Assembly: GCA_934277655.1 (NCBI GenBank)
Contig: CAKQVC010000035.1
Location: forward strand, 1 to 11,729
Direction of reading: 5' to 3'
From: an uncultured Clostridia bacterium
GTDB taxonomy: Bacteria; Bacillota; Clostridia; Peptostreptococcales; Anaerovoracaceae
Length of the DNA: 11,729 bases
The notes under the pieces were generated by a model that was not told the DNA's origin, ran no database searches, and saw nothing but the letters and a program-made list of their open reading frames with translations. Made by a program: the position numbers and the translations under genes. Positions 6,633 through 11,729 of the stretch are shown here, piece after piece. How positions within the stretch are numbered: the stretch's first letter is position 1; every line of letters starts with the position of its first letter.

Positions 6633-6676
6633 CGACAATGCCGTTGGGGACTACACCTGACGGCATTAACTGTTTC

Positions 6677-6701
6677 AAGACACGGATGGTTTACCGTTTA
6701 C
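6677..6701 (-). repeat. Right terminal inverted repeat of the IS66 element
   Basis: Exact 25-bp reverse complement of 4138-4162. It begins 44 nt after the tnpC stop codon. The outward bases 6702-6708 continue the inverted similarity with one mismatch. Confidence 0.9.
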
Positions 6702-6896
6702 ATCTTTTCTCATATGGCGCATCTGAACTTCCCGGAGACCTTTCCTCTGCCCGAGGCCTGGCTCCAAATGCTGAGCACCGAGCCGCGCTCTCAGGTCGGA
6801 CTGGAGACCGTGGAGGACAGACTCCATATCAGCTCCGTCATCAAGGGCGCCGGCGTCCATGTGATAGTGATCGAAAAGACGCAGGAAAGTGAATAG
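6702..6896 (+). pseudogene. 3' tail of an unknown gene cut by the IS66 element
   Basis: The frame is open from the insertion-sequence junction to TAG at 6894-6896. An ATG at 6714 would give 60 residues, but no ribosome binding site precedes it. The DNA is markedly GC-rich compared with everything to its right. The peptide contains LPEAWLQMLSTEPRSQVG and ends with a regular beta-strand pattern (GAGVHVIVIEK), which looks like a domain end. A strong terminator follows 10 bp later, as expected at the end of a real gene. I do not recognise the family. The absence of an IS target duplication fits loss of the upstream part of this gene. A small accessory ORF carried with related IS66 elements is the alternative. 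Confidence 0.45.
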
Positions 6897-6906
6897 AAGG
6901 GATTAT

Positions 6907-6955
6907 AAAAGGAGATGTTTCCAGACAAGAATCATCTCCTTTTGATTGTTTTTTG
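6907..6955 (+). terminator. Intrinsic terminator
   Basis: AAAAGGAGATG (6907-6917) pairs perfectly with CATCTCCTTTT (6933-6943) over 11 bp around a 15-nt loop. A run of six T follows within the next 11 bases (6949-6954). It would end transcription of the truncated gene at 6702-6896. Confidence 0.6.
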
Positions 6956-7095
6956 AAACGGTAACGCCCGTCTAATGTTAAATCATCAGCATATTTCGTT
7001 GCATTTGTGTCTCTTATCCCGCAAGAAATAGATCCGTCTTTAGATACTTCAATTATTTTGAGATTATAGACAGCTATTTTAGTTCCATTCCCAAG
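6943..7095 (-). pseudogene. Coding-like relic, possibly of the small secreted protein family
   Basis: On the minus strand the frame is open from 7215 to below 6943 without a usable start codon. The best-looking part reads KIIEVSKDGSISCGIRDTN followed by an alternating strand pattern, ADDLTLDGRYRFKK. This resembles the segment FTISEDGTSNSTITV...DYITITASIIKRS of the secreted protein encoded at 9009-9431 in spacing and pattern, though few residues are identical. It lies just downstream, in the minus sense, of the anti-sigma relic, which is the same order as in the intact cluster. The 7096-7215 piece between them shows nothing I can assign apart from one hairpin. The assignment is tentative. Confidence 0.25.
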
Positions 7096-7133
7096 GGGCC
7101 TAAGATAAGGTTTTAGGAAAAATGCGATTCCCT

Positions 7134-7160
7134 TTTTACCGGAATCGTGATTCCGTAAAA
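7134..7160. repeat. Twelve-bp hairpin in the relic region
   Basis: TTTTAC (7134-7139) and GGAATC (7141-7146) pair with GATTCC (7149-7154) and GTAAAA (7155-7160) around a 2-nt turn, with a single bulged C at 7140. No T-run follows on either strand, so it is not an obvious terminator. It may be a small interspersed palindrome. Confidence 0.4.
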
Positions 7161-7215
7161 AACGGAATATTGATTTCCATACGCCGGACAGGTGATGGAT
7201 TTCACCCCGGATTAT

Positions 7216-7485
7216 TCACTCATTATCAACCTTTGTAGCTGTGCTTGCGTCATATTGAAAAATTCCTATCACCGCAGTATCCTTTGAATAATATATCTCT
7301 CTGAAAGTTTCTCCAGCATCATGAAAGGATATTTCATACCCATCCGGGATTGGATTTAGGCAGTAATCATTGTTCCACCCTTTGATACCGCCAACCGCCA
7401 TCGGCAAAACTTCAGTATGGTCATCTTTTGGAAAAGCAAATAGCTTTGTAAACCGAAGCCGTAGTGCATTTACAGATGAGATTCT
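7216..7485 (-). pseudogene. Relic of a DUF4367 anti-sigma protein, inverted relative to the intact copy
   Basis: The minus-strand frame is open for about 89 codons between stops at 7486-7488 and 7216-7218. Its product aligns with residues 84-168 of the intact anti-sigma protein encoded at 8204-8905. Matching pairs are NALRLRFTKLF with ADAIRLKIQKFF, IKGWNNDYCLNPIPDGYE with MDGWENYFALTELPEGYV, FREIYYSKDTAVI with YKTIVYEKNDTTL, and the shared VDNE at the end. The transmembrane helix and N-terminus are missing, and the protein stops right after VDNE, losing about 65 C-terminal residues. It is therefore a decayed paralogue, not an allele. No start codon with a ribosome binding site is present. Confidence 0.75.
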
Positions 7486-7582
7486 TCACTTTAATTTGAC
7501 TTAAGGGTTATTCTTTGCTTACACCTGTGCATATATTGTTCTTCACCACTATATACAATAGGCAGTTCACATAGTTGCCAAC

Positions 7583-7611
7583 TTGACGAGCAATTAAATA
7601 TAGGATATTCT
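7583..7611 (+). promoter_or_regulatory. Candidate promoter of the sigma/anti-sigma operon
   Basis: TTGACG (7583-7588), 17-nt spacer, TATTCT (7606-7611), which predicts a start near 7618 and a leader of about 45 nt. The rest of the 7486-7662 gap holds only AT-rich DNA with short inverted fragments such as CTTACAC (7518-7524) and GTGTAAG (7617-7623). Confidence 0.45.
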
Positions 7612-7662
7612 TAAGTGTGTAAGGTAGTGCTTTGTATTTGAAAAATTGGGCCAAGTGAGAAT

Positions 7663-8223
7663 ATGCACATTGAAACAGTTTTAATAATGTATCGAAATGT
7701 AATCAACTATGAAGTAACCCGGGTGCTGCATGAGAATATAGATTTATGGGATGAAGCAATCCAAGAATCGTTTATCCGGATCAATGGGAACTTAGAATCG
7801 ATATTAAAGAAAGAAGGAAAATACCGGGAAAACTATATTCGCGTCATCGCAAGAAATGCAGCACGAACAATTTTATCAAATAGGAGAAATTTTCATGCCA
7901 AGAATGTATCTTTTGAGGAATGGATTGCCTACGAAGAGAATGCCGAAAATTTGTATGAAAAAAATTCCAGCGAAGAAGAACTTAGTCTGGAAATGGAGCA
8001 TTGCCTGAGAATGCTTGAACCCGAAGAGAGAGACATTCTATATTTAAGAGAAGTTGAAGAATTGCCGTATGATGAGATTGCGAAAGCGTTAGGAATTACA
8101 AAGGAGGCATGTCGTAAGCGTGTTTCCAGAGCAAAGAGGCACTTTAAACAAATTATAACGGAGTCTAAAGAAGGCAGACAAGTTATTCGTGGGAGAGTGA
8201 AGAATGATTATGGGAAATACTGA
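7663..8223 (+). CDS. ECF-like sigma-70 family RNA polymerase sigma factor
   Basis: A 186-residue two-domain sigma factor. Region 2 spans about 9-75 (YRNVINYEVTR, then WDEAIQESFIRI and YIRVIARNAART, the core-binding and -10-reading helices). After a charged linker rich in glutamate (85-110), region 4 occupies about 112-165: CLRMLEPEERDILYLREVEELPYDEIAKALGI with the recognition helix TKEACRKRVSRAKRHFK. There is no region 1.1 or 3, as expected for the group. The gene overlaps the next one by 20 bp, the usual arrangement for a sigma factor and its cognate membrane anti-sigma protein. ATG 7663 has only a weak purine stretch upstream; ATG 7687 is an alternative giving a protein 8 residues shorter. 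The target promoters are unknown, perhaps including its own operon and the exported-protein genes downstream. Confidence 0.88.
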   Translation: MHIETVLIMYRNVINYEVTRVLHENIDLWDEAIQESFIRINGNLESILKKEGKYRENYIRVIARNAARTILSNRRNFHAKNVSFEEWIAYEENAENLYEKNSSEEELSLEMEHCLRMLEPEERDILYLREVEELPYDEIAKALGITKEACRKRVSRAKRHFKQIITESKEGRQVIRGRVKNDYGKY

Positions 8224-8905
8224 TTTTGGTAAAGCAATGAATATTCTTAGTGAACAGTATGACAAAGAGGATGGGACTTTGCTAATGTCTTCGGAACAGG
8301 AAGAAAAATATGCGGAAATGATAGAGAAAGTGTCTGCCGGGAATGGTTGCAAAACAAACAGCAAAAAAATGAAAGGAACCCTTTCTGTTTTACAAAGAGT
8401 AGCGATTTTCTTAGTATGCATGACAGTGCTGGGGAGCGTTACTATGGTTTCGGCGGATGCGATACGTTTGAAAATACAGAAGTTCTTTTCTTGGGAAAAA
8501 GAACAGAATACGATACTGCTCCCCTATGATACGACCGGTATGGACGGATGGGAAAACTATTTCGCATTGACCGAACTTCCGGAGGGTTATGTGCAGACCT
8601 ATGCGAAAGCAAGCGGAGCCTATAAAACGATTGTATATGAAAAAAACGATACCACGCTAATATTGGAACAGCAGCCATCTGGAACGGTGATTTCAGTGGA
8701 TAATGAAAGCACTGTATGCGAAAGTGTTACAGTGATTGGTAGCGAAGGAAAATATTATAACAATGAAAAAGATTCTATTTCAACTTTATATCTGTTGACC
8801 GGAGACTATCTTTTGACAGTGTATGCGAGAGGCGAGGATAGACTTATGGGCAAGGAACTGATTAAGTTTCTGAATGGCAGCTTGACTTTCATAAAAGAAA
8901 CTTAA
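8204..8905 (+). CDS. Membrane anti-sigma protein with DUF4367 domain
   Basis: A 233-residue single-pass membrane protein. Residues 1-60 are cytoplasmic and charged (sigma-binding part). Residues about 64-84 form the transmembrane helix (VAIFLVCMTVLGSVTMV), and 85-233 are extracellular, with the DUF4367 fold at about 115-231, recognisable from LPEGYV, YEKNDTTLILEQQ and the closing LTGDYLLTVYARG region. In this class the N-terminal part holds the sigma factor at the membrane and the outer domain receives a signal that releases it. The start ATG 8204 follows GGGAG (8191-8195) by 8 nt and lies inside the sigma gene. No classic zinc-binding HxxxCxxC motif is present. A decayed paralogue lies in inverted orientation at 7216-7485. 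The signal is unknown. Confidence 0.8.
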   Translation: MIMGNTDFGKAMNILSEQYDKEDGTLLMSSEQEEKYAEMIEKVSAGNGCKTNSKKMKGTLSVLQRVAIFLVCMTVLGSVTMVSADAIRLKIQKFFSWEKEQNTILLPYDTTGMDGWENYFALTELPEGYVQTYAKASGAYKTIVYEKNDTTLILEQQPSGTVISVDNESTVCESVTVIGSEGKYYNNEKDSISTLYLLTGDYLLTVYARGEDRLMGKELIKFLNGSLTFIKET

Positions 8906-8933
8906 AAAATAAAAAATTTTAATTAAATCGGTC

Positions 8934-9002
8934 ACAAAACCTTCTATTCAAAAAGTAATTCTTAGTAATTCTTATTAAAGAGATTTTGATAGGAGGTTTT
9001 GT
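8934..9002 (+). promoter_or_regulatory. Long-range inverted repeat that can mask a ribosome binding site
   Basis: ACAAAACCTTCTA (8934-8946) is complementary at 12 of 13 positions to TAGGAGGTTTTGT (8990-9002). The right arm contains the AGGAGG that serves the small secreted protein gene starting at 9009. If paired in the mRNA, translation of that gene would be blocked. The 43-nt loop holds a 10-bp tandem repeat. This is a plausible translational switch, supported only by complementarity. Confidence 0.4.
8954..8973 (+). repeat. Two tandem copies of AGTAATTCTT
   Basis: Two exact 10-bp direct copies in the leader between the anti-sigma gene and the small secreted protein gene. They could be paired half-sites for a regulator spaced by one helical turn, or simple replication slippage. 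Confidence 0.5.
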
Positions 9003-9008
9003 TGTATT

Positions 9009-9431
9009 ATGAAAAAAATAAAAGTTGTAATACTGATTATTGCACTTATCCTTAGTTCTTTAAATGTCGCATATGCATGTACAATTTCACCGCTGAACAA
9101 TGCGGTGAATGATGTCAAAGTCGCATTTACCATTTCCGAAGATGGTACTTCAAATTCAACTATAACGGTTTCGCCGATGAGAGCAGGAGGCATTGATTAC
9201 ATTACAATAACGGCATCTATTATTAAGAGGAGCACAGCTTCTAAGGTTAAGACATGGCGTAATATTCGAGTAGATGAAAATCCTTATATAAGTAATTTTA
9301 TTTTTAATAAGAGCCATAAATTATCTGTGAGTGGGGTGTATTATTTGGAAGTAACATCAGTAAAGTGCTATAAAAATGGGAAAATTGTTGACGACATAGG
9401 ACCGATTCAATCCTTGAATGCTGTTTTCTAA
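9009..9431 (+). CDS. Small secreted protein of unknown function, probable beta-sandwich
   Basis: A 140-residue exported protein. Residues 1-23 are a standard signal peptide (KKIK, then VVILIIALILSS, ending AYA before C24). The residue at -3 of the cysteine is A rather than L, so it is a poor lipobox and SPase I cleavage is more likely. The mature part is about 117 residues of alternating strand pattern (VKVAFTISEDG, STITVSP, YITITASIIKR, VYYLEVTSV) without long helices, suggesting a small immunoglobulin-like or other beta-sandwich fold. Two cysteines (24 and 120) could form a disulfide. I do not recognise a named family. The AGGAGG at 8991-8996 is 12 nt from the ATG, a little long. It follows the anti-sigma gene by 103 nt on the same strand. 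It may be an output of the sigma factor or a ligand of the anti-sigma domain; both are guesses. Confidence 0.75.
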   Translation: MKKIKVVILIIALILSSLNVAYACTISPLNNAVNDVKVAFTISEDGTSNSTITVSPMRAGGIDYITITASIIKRSTASKVKTWRNIRVDENPYISNFIFNKSHKLSVSGVYYLEVTSVKCYKNGKIVDDIGPIQSLNAVF

Positions 9432-9576
9432 AATTGTTGGAGACAGAGATAGGAGTTGAGACCTGTGTCGTGTTCTTTCACATACCTTTTTAAAAAAATA
9501 AAATAAGTTGTTAGAGAGTGTAAAAAAGGGGGGCGGTTTTATGGAAGTGAAATAGTGTTTAAAGGGATGTGTGGAT

Positions 9577-9606
9577 TTGAACAAATAATTAAAAGAGGTT
9601 TCTAAT
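9577..9606 (+). promoter_or_regulatory. Candidate promoter of the SpoIID-domain gene
   Basis: TTGAAC (9577-9582), 18-nt spacer, TCTAAT (9601-9606); five of six bases match the consensus at -10. It predicts a leader of about 40 nt before ATG 9651. The rest of the 9432-9650 gap is AT-rich with a G6 run near 9531-9536, and holds no gene I can support. Confidence 0.4.
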
Positions 9607-9650
9607 AGTAGTTGCGTTGCGAAATGTAGCTTGAAGGAAAGGAGATACTA

Positions 9651-10835
9651 ATGAAAAAATTCGTAAGTTTTATGTTAATTTTAATGATTGTAGCCATGTC
9701 TTCTACAGTTAGTATTGCTGAAAATGTAAGAGCAAACCCAATGATGGAGGAACCATATACTGCTGGTGAACAGGTGGTTACAGAGGCAGATTTAAATGAT
9801 AATTTTGCGAATTATGCATCCAATAGAGGCGTAAGCATGATGAATCTGTCGGAAAATATCTCCAACACGGTAAATGTTGTGGGAATGGTGTTTGATATGT
9901 CTAATGACATCCCTATAACAAATGCAACAATACATATAAATGGTAGTAATATACACGTTGATGAAAATGGAAGATTTCAAATCCCTAATATGCCAGATGG
10001 AAAATATGATTGGGTGATAAGTGCAGATGGATATGAAACAGCGGAATATCTTAATTATGAGATTGATGTGGCAGGCGGTACAAATATATTCACATTCTAT
10101 CTCAGTAAAGATGAACAAATCCAAAAAGATAGAGATATAGAAATGTCACAAGAGCGTTGTGAAAACAGTAGTGAAGTGGCAAATTTAAATTCAAATATTA
10201 TTGATACCCAAGCAATGTCTACAGTTCCGACAGTAAGTAGCACTGTAAAAGTTTACTATAACGGTGCTATAAGGGAAGTCTCAAGAAAAGAATATGTTAG
10301 AGGAGTTGTCGCTGGAGAAGCTTACTCTGCGGATTGGTATGCGGAAAGAGGATTAAGTACAGCACAGATTCGTCAATATTATTGTGTTCAAGCTGAAGCA
10401 GCCAATACTTTGGCAGTATATTTTCAGAAAGTCGAGACTTCAAAACACTCGAGGTATGATGTTTGTGCACAAACGCACTGTCAACATTACGACCCAGTAC
10501 AAACGACAGCAGAGATAATTGCAGCAGCAGATTTAATCTTCTATTCTACGGGTGTTTGCCAGGTACTAATGTATGAACCATCCGCAGGTTCGTATAATTA
10601 TATGTGTCCGTTTTACTTTTCAAGTTGTGGAGGGAATGGAACGATAACTTATGGCAGCTCCGCACCATATATTAGAGCAAAAAGCTGTTCGGATCTTACA
10701 TCCGGTGCCGGAGGCCATCGTTGGGGTATGTGTCAAATGGGAGCAGCAAAAAAAGCAAAAAATGGCAGCGCGTGTGAAGATATATTGACATATTATTATT
10801 CAGATTGTGACACAGAGTTCTGTAGAATGGTATAG
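9651..10835 (+). CDS. Exported SpoIID-domain protein with carboxypeptidase-regulatory-like domain
   Basis: A 394-residue secreted protein. Residues 1-23 are a signal peptide (cleavage after SIA). Residues about 74-150 form a carboxypeptidase-regulatory-like beta domain (VVGMVFDMSND, then ITNATIHING, DENGRFQIPNMPDGKYDWVISADGYE). A linker follows, and 197-390 is a SpoIID/LytB (amidase-enhancer) domain. SpoIID hallmarks are the strand VKVYYNG, REVSRKEYVRGVVAGE with the candidate catalytic E223, CVQAEAANTLAVYF, the cysteine/histidine site CAQTHCQHY (272-280) that binds metal in homologues, YFSSCGGNG, and GHRWGMCQMGA near the end. SpoIID is a lytic transglycosylase acting on peptidoglycan in sporulation. 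This version, with an N-terminal binding-type domain and no SpoIID operon neighbours, is probably a cell-wall enzyme of another process. The usual methionine-proline after the catalytic glutamate (GEMP) is replaced by AYSADWY. Ribosome binding site AAAGGAGA with 6 nt spacing. Confidence 0.82.
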   Translation: MKKFVSFMLILMIVAMSSTVSIAENVRANPMMEEPYTAGEQVVTEADLNDNFANYASNRGVSMMNLSENISNTVNVVGMVFDMSNDIPITNATIHINGSNIHVDENGRFQIPNMPDGKYDWVISADGYETAEYLNYEIDVAGGTNIFTFYLSKDEQIQKDRDIEMSQERCENSSEVANLNSNIIDTQAMSTVPTVSSTVKVYYNGAIREVSRKEYVRGVVAGEAYSADWYAERGLSTAQIRQYYCVQAEAANTLAVYFQKVETSKHSRYDVCAQTHCQHYDPVQTTAEIIAAADLIFYSTGVCQVLMYEPSAGSYNYMCPFYFSSCGGNGTITYGSSAPYIRAKSCSDLTSGAGGHRWGMCQMGAAKKAKNGSACEDILTYYYSDCDTEFCRMV

Positions 10836-10884
10836 TTATTTTAAATAGGATATCTTCTAATGGTAATAAACAGCGGGAGGAAAA

Positions 10885-11568
10885 ATGAATCGAAGACGAT
10901 TCCCAGTTATATTGTGTTGTTTGCTTGTATTTACAATCATTTTTGCAATTTTTTATGGTCGGGAAGATTTGGGGTTAAATACCATACCGGAAATGGAGAA
11001 TGAAATAAGGAGTGCTGTAGGACAGAGTGAATATAGTGATTTAGCTGTAGAAAGTAAAATTGAAATCCAAGAAATTATTCTTGGAAGCTTTAGCGGTAGT
11101 GAAAAAAATGAAGCACTTGTTTATTCAACAGTTGCACCAGTTAAGGGAAACTACGGCCCATCTTTTTCAGTGGCAGCGGTATTTGACTTAGATACAGTAG
11201 ACCTGACAGGGGCTCAGTTTTTAATGGAAGAATCTGTGGTGTTAAAAGCACTTCCGACTCAAAGTGACAGAAAGGACATACTCTATTTAGGAGAAACCAT
11301 AGACATGGGTCTCAGCAGTTACAATATTAAAGTGTGGGACTTTTCGGGAGGGAAATGGAAAGAACTAAAACTGCCGTCGTTTGATACTACCGATGCAGAT
11401 GAGAATATTACTGCCGAAATAAGTAAAGCTAACGAAATAATATTGCTTCACACAGAAATTGAAGGGCTTACTACTGAAACTGCAAATGTAACTGCTGAAA
11501 AGTATAACTGGGTTAGTCAAGATGAGACATATGTAAAAGAACTGATTAATTTGGATATTATACAGTAG
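10885..11568 (+). CDS. Membrane-anchored extracytoplasmic protein of unknown function
   Basis: A 227-residue protein with an arginine-rich start (MNRRRF), one hydrophobic segment at about 7-24 (VILCCLLVFTIIFAIFY) and a polar, acidic outside part. The hydrophobic segment carries two cysteines in its middle and no signal-peptidase site, so it is likely an uncleaved anchor. The outer part (about 55-220) alternates strands such as IEIQEIILGSFSG, ALVYSTV, FSVAAVFDLDTV and NIKVWDFSGGKWKEL, suggesting repeats of a beta-propeller-like or FG-GAP-like blade, though no calcium motif is clear. I do not recognise the family. It starts 49 nt after the SpoIID-domain gene with GGGAGGA before the ATG and is probably co-transcribed with it, so a role at the envelope with that enzyme is likely. 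Confidence 0.7.
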   Translation: MNRRRFPVILCCLLVFTIIFAIFYGREDLGLNTIPEMENEIRSAVGQSEYSDLAVESKIEIQEIILGSFSGSEKNEALVYSTVAPVKGNYGPSFSVAAVFDLDTVDLTGAQFLMEESVVLKALPTQSDRKDILYLGETIDMGLSSYNIKVWDFSGGKWKELKLPSFDTTDADENITAEISKANEIILLHTEIEGLTTETANVTAEKYNWVSQDETYVKELINLDIIQ

Positions 11569-11607
11569 AAAAGGAAAAGAAGGTATATACGGAGTAAGAT
11601 ATGCTAA

Positions 11608-11718
11608 AGGGAGCCGGGGGTGCGGACATGGATATGTCCGAAATGTGGAGCGGAACATGACAGGGATATAAATGCTGCAAAAAATATACTGGCAGAAGGA
11701 ATAAGACAAATAGCATAA
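11608..11718 (+). pseudogene. C-terminal fragment of an IS200/IS605 TnpB
   Basis: Between in-frame TAA (11605-11607) and TAA (11716-11718) the frame reads [14 protein letters not shown], then [20 protein letters not shown], the end of the TnpB (OrfB) zinc ribbon. The CPKCG pair and the catalytic-region aspartate in [10 protein letters not shown] are the family's closing signature. The rest of the roughly 370-residue protein, including the first CxxC and the RuvC core, is absent, so this is a scar of a lost or rearranged element. No right-end hairpin can be confirmed before the window ends. Confidence 0.8.
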
Positions 11719-11729
11719 GAAAAAAATAA

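Larger units (their letters stand above)
4138..6701 (+). mobile_element. IS66-family insertion sequence, transposase-defective
   Basis: A 2564-bp element bounded by perfect 25-bp inverted repeats that begin GTAAACGG, as IS66-family ends do. It carries the standard tnpA-tnpB-tnpC order on the plus strand. tnpC is disabled by a small deletion and frameshift, so the copy cannot move by itself, though it could be mobilised in trans. IS66 elements make 8-bp target duplications; the flanks here (AAAAAGAC on the left, ATCTTTTC on the right) do not match. That points to a deletion or recombination at one end after insertion, in keeping with truncated genes on the right. The outward flanks still resemble each other as extended ends (AAAAGAC against AAAAGAT on the other strand). 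Confidence 0.9.

Noticed and set aside
6575..6892. 105-codon plus-strand frame crossing the IS66 right end
   Set aside because: It runs out of frame through the tnpC end, the terminal repeat and the unknown gene tail; its Arg/Gly-rich product has no support and another frame is better at each point.
9541..9555. Mini-ORF ATG GAA GTG AAA TAG after a G-rich run
   Set aside because: Four codons with no conserved feature; the G-run is an accidental ribosome-binding-site look-alike.
1..11729. CRISPR array
   Set aside because: No regularly spaced direct repeats were seen; the only tandem repeat is the 2 x 10 bp at 8954-8973.

Overview
The window looks like an accessory, repeatedly rearranged stretch of a gut-type Clostridia genome (Bacillota, probably Lachnospiraceae or a close relative). 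The reasons are the low-to-moderate GC, strong AGGAGG-type ribosome binding sites, an ECF-like sigma factor paired with a DUF4367 membrane anti-sigma protein, and IS66 and IS200/IS605 remnants. The genus cannot be fixed from the sequence alone.

Layout. (1) 1-423: a GC-rich segment that starts with a tRNA T-arm-like sequence on the minus strand, followed by two plus-strand terminator-like hairpins. (2) 424-744: an unrecognised ORF that appears to have lost its 5' end. (3) 785-3984: a defence cassette made of a small HTH regulator with its own promoter and candidate operator, a PtuA-type ATPase, a PtuB-type HNH nuclease (a Septu system with no reverse transcriptase) and a DUF1638 gene coupled to ptuB by an ATGA overlap. 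A frameshifted coding remnant and a terminator follow. (4) 4138-6701: an IS66-family insertion sequence with tnpA, tnpB and a tnpC broken by a small deletion that removed the first catalytic aspartate block. The terminal repeats are perfect over 25 bp, but no target duplication is visible. (5) 6702-7662: a graveyard holding the 3' tail of an unknown gene with its terminator and, on the minus strand, a relic clearly related to the anti-sigma protein encoded further right. A weaker relic that may match the small secreted protein lies beyond it. (6) 7663-11568: sigma factor, anti-sigma factor, small exported protein, exported SpoIID-domain protein with a carboxypeptidase-regulatory-like domain, and a membrane-anchored protein of unknown function, all on the plus strand. 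(7) 11608-11718: the C-terminal zinc-ribbon end of an IS200/IS605 TnpB.

How the genes work together. The defence cassette should act as a PtuA ATPase/PtuB nuclease complex controlled by the HTH protein. The DUF1638 gene is either a passenger or an unrecognised third component. In the right half, the sigma/anti-sigma pair probably senses an envelope signal. The exported genes behind it, including a putative peptidoglycan-cutting SpoIID-domain protein, are plausible outputs, but that link is inferred from position only.
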